Shown: in pieces, positions 35,674-43,990 of the stretch
Layout of the letters: each line of letters opens with the position of its first letter
How positions within the stretch are numbered: the first letter of the stretch is position 1
From: Robertmurraya_A mangrovi
GTDB taxonomy: Bacteria; Bacillota; Bacilli; Bacillales; Cytobacillaceae
DNA length: 64,000 nt
Direction of reading: 5' to 3'
NCBI RefSeq assembly: GCF_034427655.1
Contig: NZ_JAXOFX010000001.1
Location: forward strand, 434,001 to 498,000
Program-made: the position numbers and the translations under genes
Notes under the pieces: model-generated
What the model was told of the DNA's origin: nothing
Seen by the model: only the letters and a program-made list of their open reading frames with translations
Database searches by the model: none

Positions 35674-36579
35674 ATGGATAATCATAAAGGGATTCTATTA
35701 GAAAGTGGTACCAATGAACTAGAAATTGTTGAGTTTGGTATTGGTAGAAATAAATTTGGAATAAACGTTATTAAGGTAAAAGAAATTATTAATCCTGTTC
35801 CTGTTATTCAGGTTCCACATGCCCATCAAAATGTTGAGGGGATTATTGAACTCAGAGGTGAGGTTCTACCAGTTGTAAATGTAGCAACTGCTTTAGGTTT
35901 TCCTCCTTCAGAAAATCCTCAACAAGATAAATTTATTGTAGCAGAGTTTAACAAACAAAAAGTTGTTTTTCATGTACATACGGTTACACAAATTCATCGT
36001 ATTTCTTGGAATCAAATTGAAAAACCGTCTGATATGTACCAAGGTTCTGAAAGTCAAATCATTGGAGTAATTAAACTGCATGGTGAAATGATTCTATTAC
36101 TAGACTTTGAAAAGATTGTAGTAGAAATTAATCCAGAATCAGGTATTAATGTTCAACAAGTAAAGAAATTAGGTAAACGTGAGCGTTCTAATAAAAGATT
36201 AGTCGTAGCGGAAGATTCACCTTTACTAAGAAAATTACTTCATGACACGTTAACAGAAGCAGGCTTTCAATATATAGAATTCTTTGAGAACGGGAAAGAT
36301 GCATTAACATATTTAGAAAACCTATCTGTCAGTGGTAAAAATGTAGCTGATGAAGTTCAGTTAATCATTACTGATATTGAGATGCCACAAATGGACGGGC
36401 ATCATTTAACGAAAAGAATTAAAGAAAACAAAGAGCTTTCAAAATTACCTGTTATTATTTTCTCTTCGTTAATTACAGATGATTTACGTCATAAAGGACA
36501 AATGGTTGGGGCTGATGCTCAAGTAAGTAAACCAGAAATAGCTGAACTTGTTCTATTAATTGACGAGCATGCCTTATAA
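35674..36579 (+). CDS. cheV: chemotaxis coupling protein CheV
   Basis: A 301-residue fusion of a CheW-like coupling domain (about 10-155) with a response-regulator receiver domain (about 175-298). The phosphoacceptor is Asp234 in IITDIEMPQMDG; the Lys of the receiver lies in VSKPEI. CheV couples receptors to the CheA kinase and takes part in adaptation. It is monocistronic with a strong terminator, next to ykyB as in B. subtilis. A broken chemoreceptor lies at 13.8 kb. Confidence 0.95.
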   Translation: MDNHKGILLESGTNELEIVEFGIGRNKFGINVIKVKEIINPVPVIQVPHAHQNVEGIIELRGEVLPVVNVATALGFPPSENPQQDKFIVAEFNKQKVVFHVHTVTQIHRISWNQIEKPSDMYQGSESQIIGVIKLHGEMILLLDFEKIVVEINPESGINVQQVKKLGKRERSNKRLVVAEDSPLLRKLLHDTLTEAGFQYIEFFENGKDALTYLENLSVSGKNVADEVQLIITDIEMPQMDGHHLTKRIKENKELSKLPVIIFSSLITDDLRHKGQMVGADAQVSKPEIAELVLLIDEHAL

Positions 36580-36642
36580 AAATCAACCTCAGGACATAGT
36601 TAAAATGGCTACTGAATTCATAATACTGCAAAATAAATTAAC

Positions 36643-36678
36643 AAAAAAAAGCTGATTTTTTAAAATCAGCTTTTTTTT
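36643..36678. terminator. bidirectional terminator between cheV and ykyB
   Basis: A palindrome of about 36 bp: AAAAAAAAGCTGATTTT and its complement around TT. It serves both convergent genes. Confidence 0.92.
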
Positions 36679-36702
36679 GTGCCATCTTACCCTTAGTGTG
36701 GC

Positions 36703-37170
36703 TTAATAATAACTCTCACCCAGTTTTTTAAATACTGGTTTTTCATATACTCGTTTTTGAGTTTTAACAGCCATTTCTTTTTCCTTCAAACCAGTAAAAG
36801 ACATTAATAACTTTTTTGACTGATTTAATGAAATACTTGCTTTAGGGTTTCTAACCCTATTATCTAACTTTCCTAAATGAGGTAATGATGAAAAGTCATT
36901 TTTTGATGGAGGTAGGTGGAATGAATATTCACCGCACACTACTAATACATCAGACTGTTGTTGACTATATTTAGGATTTTCTGAGAAATGTAGGCCGACT
37001 TTTTTAGCTTTTCCTTCTTTTATAAGCCTTTGTAAAGCATCATGCTTTAATTTATATAAAAATTTTGGGTTTGGAGCAGTTTTGGCATGACGGTTCACAA
37101 TGAAGATTGCTTGTGAGAGGTTCTCAATCGTTGGATTTAATGGAGGAGTATGATTCCTTTCCCGATTCAA
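36703..37170 (-). CDS. ykyB: YkyB-like conserved protein
   Basis: A 155-residue protein. TIENLSQAIFIVNRHAKTAPNPKFLYKLKHDALQRLI and KVGLHFSENPKYSQQQSDVLVVCGEYSFHLPPSKND match the Bacillus YkyB family of unknown function. The frame is open to an ATG at 37251, but AAAGGAG lies nine bases before the TTG at 37170, and this start gives the length of the B. subtilis protein (about 154). It is soluble, with no catalytic motif I can name. Confidence 0.82.
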   Translation of the reverse strand: MNRERNHTPPLNPTIENLSQAIFIVNRHAKTAPNPKFLYKLKHDALQRLIKEGKAKKVGLHFSENPKYSQQQSDVLVVCGEYSFHLPPSKNDFSSLPHLGKLDNRVRNPKASISLNQSKKLLMSFTGLKEKEMAVKTQKRVYEKPVFKKLGESYY

Positions 37171-37338
37171 AAGTATTAGCTCCTTTCGAGTATTAGTACT
37201 TGCCTCGATATTAAAATATGTTCCATTATGTATTATAACCTTATTTAACAATAAAAGAAAAGATAGTTATAAATAATCATGAGTCCTCTCCTTAAAATCA
37301 GTACGAAAAAGTGGAAAGGAAGGATTCTCCCAGTCCAC

Positions 37339-38601
37339 TCATCCTTCGAGACCTTTTGCTTTTAAACTGGTTGTTGCATGTTTTTTTAAGATGAATAATA
37401 GGACCATTAATCCTAGACAAATGGTGATGACACCAGCAAATATCATAACAAGTGAAACACCAATTGCTTTAGCAATTAAAGCACCTATCGCTGGGGCGAT
37501 TAACATAGAGAAAGTTTGAATGGCCATTGCAGCAGATGAAACTCTCCCCATCATTTCTTTTGGGGTTTCCGACTGAAGTACATATCCATAAGGAATAGAT
37601 TCTCCTGATGCTAGTAATCCTAAGCAGAAAGCACCGATGATCCAAATAAACTTAGGAAATATCATAATTCCCAGACTACCTACCCCTATTGAAATAATTA
37701 ATAAGCCGCTAATAACGGAAGAGCTAGACATGAAGTGTATGGGTTTATTCTTCCAATTAGTCCATTGTCCTAATAATAATGCACCAACGACACTACCTAA
37801 ACCTACTGAACTAACAAGTAGACCATAACTAGTTTCGTTAAAACCTAGTTTTTGTCCAACAAATATTAGAAGGCCATCGTAAAGGAAGATAATAAATAGC
37901 GCAATGGATGAAATGATGATGGATAAGTATAATAATTTTGTTTGTTTTATATGGTTTAATCCCTCTAATAGCTCTTTCCAAAATTCTCTCTTTTTACTAT
38001 TGTTTTGCGAAGTTCTTCCCCATTCTTCATCTATTTTTGGCATCATTAGTAAAAATATAATGGCAATGGTAAAACCGATTATCTCAAAGACCAAGGGGCT
38101 CTTAATTCCAAAAAGCGCAATCATGCCGCCACCGAGGGCTGGACCAATAATTTTCATCGTGTTAACAGAAAGTTGACTTAAAGTTACCGCCTCGGGAAGC
38201 AGTTTCTCTGGGACGGTTAAACGGATGGCACTCTGCCTAGCGGGATCAAATAGGGAAGAGACCGTTCCTTTAAGAAAAACAAATAATAGTAGAACATAGA
38301 GATTGGGTGAGTAATATAAACCGACAACAAAGATAATTTTAAAGAGGAGACTTAATATCATAATAGTCTTCTTCGGTAAACGATCAACAAATACACTAGC
38401 AAATGGACCAATTAATACCCAAGGTAACCCTATAACGATAATAACGGAGGCTATTGCTGAAGCATCGAGTCCCCAATGGTATACAACAATAATCTGTAAA
38501 GTTAAAAAATCAAGCCAATTGCCTAGGTCTGAAAACACCTGTGCTCCAAAAAGTGAACGATAGGAACGAGTCTTTAACGGTTTAAAAATACCAGGCTTCA
38601 T
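37339..38601 (-). CDS. ykuC: MFS transporter YkuC
   Basis: A 420-residue permease with about twelve hydrophobic helices, of the MFS drug/macrolide-efflux type (FGAQVFSDLGNWLDFLTLQIIVVY at the start, FASVFVDRLPKKTIMILSLL at the helix 2-3 loop). It follows the padR gene by eleven bases, so the two form one transcript under the operators at 39232-39259. It lies between ykyB and ykuD as in B. subtilis, but the local PadR regulator is an addition. Confidence 0.87.
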   Translation of the reverse strand: MKPGIFKPLKTRSYRSLFGAQVFSDLGNWLDFLTLQIIVVYHWGLDASAIASVIIVIGLPWVLIGPFASVFVDRLPKKTIMILSLLFKIIFVVGLYYSPNLYVLLLFVFLKGTVSSLFDPARQSAIRLTVPEKLLPEAVTLSQLSVNTMKIIGPALGGGMIALFGIKSPLVFEIIGFTIAIIFLLMMPKIDEEWGRTSQNNSKKREFWKELLEGLNHIKQTKLLYLSIIISSIALFIIFLYDGLLIFVGQKLGFNETSYGLLVSSVGLGSVVGALLLGQWTNWKNKPIHFMSSSSVISGLLIISIGVGSLGIMIFPKFIWIIGAFCLGLLASGESIPYGYVLQSETPKEMMGRVSSAAMAIQTFSMLIAPAIGALIAKAIGVSLVMIFAGVITICLGLMVLLFILKKHATTSLKAKGLEG

Positions 38602-38612
38602 GATTTCAACTC

Positions 38613-39209
38613 CTACTCTTGAAGAGTCTTTCTTCTTCGTGTAATCATTTTTTCTGCGTTTCCTCTAGTATCCTGGGCTTTTGGTAGATCTCCCGATTGA
38701 ATCATTTCTATTGTACGATCAATCCATAATAACTCTGTTTCTAAGCGCATTTTAGCATACTGAATGGCTAGCATACCGACTTGGTCAATATAGGAGACCC
38801 CATTTTTAGGCCATTCAGTCACAAACCTCAATAAATGCTCAGATTGTTTCTTTCGTTCTAAAAGATGGTTAACAAGTATTTTTAAATCCATATCACGATG
38901 CCAAGAGCCCATTTTCATGAATAATTCATCTTTAATAATGGGGTACGAGGGAGTTTCACCTAGCCACTGTTCTAACTCAAGCCAGCCCTTTTTGGTTAGT
39001 TCATACAGTTTTTTCTTCCTACCTTCATCCTCTTCTTCCAGTGCAAAAATATAGCCAGTTTCTTCTAACTTTTTAAGTTTAGGGTAAATACTTCCATAGC
39101 TAGCGCCCCAAAATAAACCTGATGCTTCATGTTCAAACTCTGACTTAATATCATATCCAGAACTAGGACCAAAGCTTAATACAGCTAATATTGAATGTTC
39201 AATACTCAA
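38613..39209 (-). CDS. PadR-family regulator of the ykuC operon
   Basis: A 198-residue PadR protein. HSILAVLSFGPSSGYDIKSEFEHEASGLFWGASYGSIYPKLKKLEETGYI is the winged-helix part; the rest is a helical domain. The start is TTG, seven bases after AAGGGGG. It is the first gene of the padR-ykuC transcript, with paired palindromes over its promoter, so it probably autoregulates and controls the efflux pump. Confidence 0.87.
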   Translation of the reverse strand: MSIEHSILAVLSFGPSSGYDIKSEFEHEASGLFWGASYGSIYPKLKKLEETGYIFALEEEDEGRKKKLYELTKKGWLELEQWLGETPSYPIIKDELFMKMGSWHRDMDLKILVNHLLERKKQSEHLLRFVTEWPKNGVSYIDQVGMLAIQYAKMRLETELLWIDRTIEMIQSGDLPKAQDTRGNAEKMITRRRKTLQE

Positions 39210-39231
39210 GTAGTAGCCCCCTTCAATAATG

Positions 39232-39259
39232 TATCAATCTGATATATCAATATGATATA
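39232..39259. promoter_or_regulatory. two overlapping palindromic operators in front of padR-ykuC
   Basis: Reading the + strand: TATCA-ATC-TGATA (39232-39244) shares its right half with TATATCA-ATA-TGATATA (39243-39259). They overlap the predicted -10 box and the transcript start of the padR-ykuC operon. Confidence 0.72.
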
Positions 39260-39280
39260 TAAAAAAGTGAAGGAATTCAA
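39252..39280 (-). promoter_or_regulatory. promoter of padR-ykuC
   Basis: On the minus strand TTGAAT (39280-39275), 17 bases, TATCAT (39257-39252). The -10 lies inside the second operator palindrome. Confidence 0.55.
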
Positions 39281-39335
39281 TGGTTTATGGAAAAATAATA
39301 AAAAATAGGCAATTAATGAGGATCTAATGCGAATA

Positions 39336-39361
39336 CAAAAAAAGAGAAGGATTTCTCCTTC
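39336..39361 (-). terminator. terminator after ykuD
   Basis: On the minus strand GAAGGA and TCCTTC form a short stem followed by TCTTTTTTT. Confidence 0.7.
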
Positions 39362-39363
39362 CC

Positions 39364-39864
39364 TTAACGATGAATAATCACTCTTGTTCCGTTTGGTACG
39401 ATGGATGAGAGTTCCAATACATCTTTGTTATACATTCTTATACAACCTTTTGAAACGGATTTACCAATGGATGATGGATTATTGGTGCCATGTATGCCAT
39501 AGCCAGCTTTTGAAAGGGTAAGCCACATAGCACCATAGGGGCCGCCTGGATTTGGGGCGCGATTGACGATGACATATTCTCCAACTGGAGTGGCCGTTAG
39601 CATTTTCCCTGTTGCAATGGGATACTTTTTAATCATGGTGTTATTTCTATAAAGAGTTAAAAGTTTACTATCAACTGAAACATCAATTCTATAAGGGATA
39701 GAATTAGGATCAGGCAAGCCAGGGATAAGAATTAATTGGTTAGGAACAATGATATTTGGATTGATGATGTTAGGGTTTGCCTTCAGAATCTCTTGTAATG
39801 TTCGACGGTAGTTAACAGCAATTGTAGCCAAAGTTTCCCCAGGCTTTACTTTGTGATACAACAT
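39364..39864 (-). CDS. ykuD: L,D-transpeptidase YkuD
   Basis: A 166-residue protein. A LysM domain (about 2-48, YHKVKPGETLATIAVNYRRT) is followed by the L,D-transpeptidase domain with the catalytic motif HGTNNP...SVSKGCIRM (His and Cys). It forms 3-3 peptidoglycan cross-links. In B. subtilis YkuD is a spore-cortex-associated protein made late in sporulation and has no classical signal peptide, as here. The ATG follows AAAAGGAG. Confidence 0.95.
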   Translation of the reverse strand: MLYHKVKPGETLATIAVNYRRTLQEILKANPNIINPNIIVPNQLILIPGLPDPNSIPYRIDVSVDSKLLTLYRNNTMIKKYPIATGKMLTATPVGEYVIVNRAPNPGGPYGAMWLTLSKAGYGIHGTNNPSSIGKSVSKGCIRMYNKDVLELSSIVPNGTRVIIHR

Positions 39865-40045
39865 TAAAAATCAACTCCTTTTCAAGGGAAACAGAGCAAA
39901 AATAGGTTTTTGTTTAATGTATAAATATTCTAGCTTCATAACATTTGTGTAATATTTAGAGGATATTTACTAAGAGGGAAATTTTACTCAGTACTAAAAA
40001 TTATATAAAATAAAGAAATAATTTATTGATTAAGGAGAACTTTCA

Positions 40046-41584
40046 ATGGATCTCACCAAAAAATGGGCAATTATTGATATAGGTTCAAACACCATTAGAC
40101 TCGTTATTTATAAAGAGAATAATTCTGGTATTTTAAAAGAAACGAATAATATAAAATCTCCGGCAAGGCTAAGACGTTATTTGAACGAGGATAATGTGTT
40201 AATGGAAAAGGGGATAAAAAAACTGATTGAAATCTTAACTGGATTTAAGGAAATATTAGCTTATCATGAAGTTGAGAATGTACAGTGTGTTGCTACAGCA
40301 ACTATTAGACAAGCCGTCAATAAGGAACGCATATTAAAGAATGTAAAAGAACAAACAGGCTTAACAATAGAGATTTTTACAGAAGAAGAAGAAGCCTATT
40401 ACGGCTTTTATGCGGTAACCCAAACAACACCGATTGCAGAAGGTGTAACGATTGATATCGGTGGTGGAAGTACAGAAATTACTTATTATAAAGACAGGAA
40501 GCTAAAGCACTTTCATAGTTTTCCTTTTGGTGTTGTCTCTCTGAAGGAGCAGTACATAAAAGGGGATACCGTAACAGAGGAAGAGAGAGAGACATTAAGT
40601 CAGTTTATCATCCATTCTTTACAAAGCTTACCTTGGTTAAAAGATCTCCATGTGCCTATTGTAGCAATTGGAGGCAGCGCTAGAAATATAGCTCAAATGG
40701 ATCAACATTTAAAGAAATACCCACTAGCTGGAATCCACCAATATACCATGAATATCAATGACTTATATGGAATACGTTCTTATATGGAATCTTTAAATTT
40801 CTCCGAATTAGAGAGGTTAGAAGGACTATCAAAGGATCGGGCAGATATCATTTTTCCTGCACTGGAAGTTTTTATACATCTATGTGAATATGTTCAATCA
40901 AAGGCGTTTATGTTTAGTCGCAAAGGATTGAGAGACGGAGTTTTCTTAAAGAAGTTCGGTGAAAAGCTTATTTTAACAAATACAGAAGAGATTATCAGTA
41001 GAAGTATCAATCAATTACGGCAGGACTATGACATAGATGAAGAACATTCTAATCATGTAGCTTTTTTAGCTGGCCGGCTTTATAAAGAAGTGATTGCACT
41101 ATGTAACAGAAATGAAAGTTTAGAGCACTTAAAGATTATTGATAGGAGTGCAAGAGTCTATTTTATTGGTGAATACATGGACGCTGATATAAGCAGTCAA
41201 CATACATTCTATCTACTAGCTAATCAGTCGATAGATGGTTTAGATCATAAAGAACGTCTTAAACTGGCAATGGTCTCTTCATTTAAAAATAAGACTCTGT
41301 TAAGACAGTATATCGAACCTTTTTTAGACTGGTTTACTAAAGAGGAATTAGAAGAGATACGAATAGGTGGAGCGCTGACAAAACTTGCATCCTCCCTTGA
41401 TGCATCTAAGAGAGGAATTGTAAAGGATGTTAAATTATCATTTGAAGAAAATGGAGATGTTACGCTTACTGTTCTATGTACAGGGAACTTCTTTGTAGAG
41501 AGATATCAGGTCGAAAAACAAATACGTCATCTTGAAAAAGCAATAAAACAAAGCATCTTAATCAAATTTATACTCAGTCCATAA
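40046..41584 (+). CDS. ppx: exopolyphosphatase (Ppx/GppA family)
   Basis: A 512-residue Ppx/GppA phosphatase. IIDIGSNTIRLVIY and IDIGGGSTEITYY are the two phosphate-binding loops of the ASKHA fold; the catalytic Glu lies in ATATIRQAVN...TEEEEAYYGF. The C-terminal half (from about 310) is an HD-like helical domain. It removes terminal phosphate from polyphosphate (or pppGpp). AAGGAG precedes the ATG. It lies upstream of ppk, so the operon holds opposing enzymes. Confidence 0.9.
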   Translation: MDLTKKWAIIDIGSNTIRLVIYKENNSGILKETNNIKSPARLRRYLNEDNVLMEKGIKKLIEILTGFKEILAYHEVENVQCVATATIRQAVNKERILKNVKEQTGLTIEIFTEEEEAYYGFYAVTQTTPIAEGVTIDIGGGSTEITYYKDRKLKHFHSFPFGVVSLKEQYIKGDTVTEEERETLSQFIIHSLQSLPWLKDLHVPIVAIGGSARNIAQMDQHLKKYPLAGIHQYTMNINDLYGIRSYMESLNFSELERLEGLSKDRADIIFPALEVFIHLCEYVQSKAFMFSRKGLRDGVFLKKFGEKLILTNTEEIISRSINQLRQDYDIDEEHSNHVAFLAGRLYKEVIALCNRNESLEHLKIIDRSARVYFIGEYMDADISSQHTFYLLANQSIDGLDHKERLKLAMVSSFKNKTLLRQYIEPFLDWFTKEELEEIRIGGALTKLASSLDASKRGIVKDVKLSFEENGDVTLTVLCTGNFFVERYQVEKQIRHLEKAIKQSILIKFILSP

Positions 41585-41679
41585 ATTTACAAAATATATA
41601 CAATTCTGTAATAAATTTAAGGAATTTGTCTGTTAAGATAAAAACAAATAATGACGAAGTAGACAAAAGGTGTGAAAGA

Positions 41680-43770
41680 ATGATACTAGAATCCACGTTA
41701 AACCTTCCCTCCTACTATAATAACCGGGAATTAAGCTGGCTTGCTTTTAATAAACGTGTGTTAGAAGAGGCATTAGACCAAAGGAACCCATTATTAGAAC
41801 GTCTAAAGTTTTTATCCATTTTCAGCTCAAACTTAGATGAGTTTTTTATGGTGAGAGTAGCAGGATTAAAAGATCAAGTGAAAGCCGGATATAATAAACC
41901 TGAAAATAAAGCTGGAATGACTCCAAGAGAACAATTATTAGAAATTTCTGAGCGAACACATAAGTTAGTAAAAGTTCAATGCGAAACATTAATGAACGTC
42001 ATTTTACCTGAGATGAAAACGGAACAAATTCAATTGTTAAAGATGGAGGAATTGGAAACGAATCAGCTTTCCTATTTGGAAAACTACTTTGATGAACAAA
42101 TCTTTCCAGTCTTAACTCCAATGGCTATTGATGCTTACCGCCCATTTCCCATGCTATTAAATAAAAGTCTAAATTTAGCCGTTTGTATTGAAGAAGATGA
42201 TTATGGGATAAATAGCAGTAGATTAGCTATCGTTCAAGTTCCATCCGTGTTAGAACGATTTGTAGAGCTTCCTACAACGAACGGGACGTCTTCCTTCGTT
42301 TTATTAGAAAATATTATTTGTCACTTTATTAAGAAAATGTTTAGGGGCTATGATGTCCATTCGGTCACACAATTCAGAATTACAAGAAATGCTGATTTAA
42401 CGATTCATGAAGAGGGTGCTCGCGATTTACTATTAGAAATTGAAAAGGAACTGAAGAAACGGAAGTGGGGAGCAGCCGTTCGGTTAGAAATTAAGGATGA
42501 AGACTATGATGAAAAAGTGGTATCTTACCTGCTAGAGGAACTAGAAATTACAGAGGAAGATACTTACTTAATCTATGGTCCTCTTGATTTAACCTTTTTG
42601 TTTTCTTTATATCGCTATTTAGGTAAGAGAAGAGAGGACCTTTGCTACGAAGCTTTTATTCCTCAGCCTCCTTTAGATGGGAATTATGAAAATCTGTTTA
42701 CTAAACTATTAAAACAAGATATCTTGTTACATCATCCTTATGAATCCTTTCAACCAGTCATTGATTTTGTTACAGAAGCGGCTGATGACCCAGATGTACT
42801 TGCAATTAAACAAACCCTATATCGTGTAAGCGGTGATTCACCGGTCATTGAAGCATTAAAAAGAGCTGCGGAGAAGGGGAAGCAAGTCACTGTGTTGGTT
42901 GAGTTAAAGGCCAGATTCGATGAAGAGAATAATGTGCAATGGGCGAAGGAGCTAGAAAAAGCAGGCTGTCATGTTATCTATGGTATGACCCATCTTAAAA
43001 CGCACAGTAAAATCACTTTAGTAGTAAGACGAAGGAATGGTAATATTGAGAGGTTTGTTCACCTCGGTACAGGTAATTATAATGACCAAACGGCAAAAAT
43101 ATACACGGATATAGGATATCTGACCTCCAAGAGGAAGTTCGGAATTGATGCAACCAACTTCTTTAATTTTCTAAGTGGTTATACGGAAAAGCCACACTAT
43201 AATCATTTGGTTGTTGCTCCATATGATATACGTGGAGAGTTCATCAATCTCATTAATAAAGAAATCGAGTTCCATAAAAAATATGGGAACGGGAGAATCA
43301 TTGCCAAGATGAATTCCCTTACCGATAAGCAGTTAATAATGAAATTATATGAAGCTTCCGTTACCGGAATAAAAGTCGATTTAATCATTAGAGGTATCTG
43401 TTGTTTAAAGCCTGGAATAAGTAAAATCAGTGAGAATATTAGAGTCATTAGTATAGTGGGGCGGTTCTTAGAACATAGTAGAGTTTATTATTTCCATCAT
43501 AACGGTGAAGAAAAAATGTATTTATCTTCCGCAGATATGATGACCAGGAACATGGAAAAAAGGGTAGAAATCCTATTCCCCATCTTTGAAGCCGATTTGA
43601 AAAAGAGATTGAAACAAATATTAGAACTGCAAATGAGCGATAATGTAAAAGCACGAGAACAAGACCACACGGGAAAATATCATTATGTTGACTGGGATGT
43701 TAATGGTGTAATAGATAGCCAACTTCAGTTAATGGAGGAAGCTTACAGACTCAATGAAGATGAAGAATAA
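41680..43770 (+). CDS. ppk: polyphosphate kinase
   Basis: A 696-residue PPK1 that polymerises the gamma-phosphate of ATP into polyphosphate. NRELSWLAFNKRVLEEA is the N-terminal family motif, HLKTHSKITLV contains the His that is autophosphorylated, and FVHLGTGNYND holds the second conserved His of the PLD-like fold. ATG 41680 is preceded by AAAGGTG; a TTG at 41626 in the same frame would add 18 residues and has its ribosome site only three bases away. Short spacing after ppx suggests co-transcription. B. subtilis 168 lacks this operon at the ykuD-ykuE junction. Confidence 0.92.
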   Translation: MILESTLNLPSYYNNRELSWLAFNKRVLEEALDQRNPLLERLKFLSIFSSNLDEFFMVRVAGLKDQVKAGYNKPENKAGMTPREQLLEISERTHKLVKVQCETLMNVILPEMKTEQIQLLKMEELETNQLSYLENYFDEQIFPVLTPMAIDAYRPFPMLLNKSLNLAVCIEEDDYGINSSRLAIVQVPSVLERFVELPTTNGTSSFVLLENIICHFIKKMFRGYDVHSVTQFRITRNADLTIHEEGARDLLLEIEKELKKRKWGAAVRLEIKDEDYDEKVVSYLLEELEITEEDTYLIYGPLDLTFLFSLYRYLGKRREDLCYEAFIPQPPLDGNYENLFTKLLKQDILLHHPYESFQPVIDFVTEAADDPDVLAIKQTLYRVSGDSPVIEALKRAAEKGKQVTVLVELKARFDEENNVQWAKELEKAGCHVIYGMTHLKTHSKITLVVRRRNGNIERFVHLGTGNYNDQTAKIYTDIGYLTSKRKFGIDATNFFNFLSGYTEKPHYNHLVVAPYDIRGEFINLINKEIEFHKKYGNGRIIAKMNSLTDKQLIMKLYEASVTGIKVDLIIRGICCLKPGISKISENIRVISIVGRFLEHSRVYYFHHNGEEKMYLSSADMMTRNMEKRVEILFPIFEADLKKRLKQILELQMSDNVKAREQDHTGKYHYVDWDVNGVIDSQLQLMEEAYRLNEDEE

Positions 43771-43774
43771 TGTA

Positions 43775-43812
43775 AAAAAGACTCATCGTAGACTAAAACG
43801 ATGGGTCTTTTT
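43775..43812 (+). terminator. terminator of ppx-ppk
   Basis: AAAAAGACTCATCGT pairs with ACGATGGGTCTTTTT (one wobble) around an eight-base loop. Confidence 0.88.
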
Positions 43813-43990
43813 CATTTGTTAGTTTAATTCATTACCAATACTATTCAAATTAAGGTAATGTATGAACTATTTTAGTAAATAATCTTTATCATTCATCAGT
43901 TTTCGTATATAGTTATAACTAAAAGAATATTTAAAATATTATTTTAATAACATTTGGTTACTTTACAGCTGTCAGAATGAGAGTGATGAA

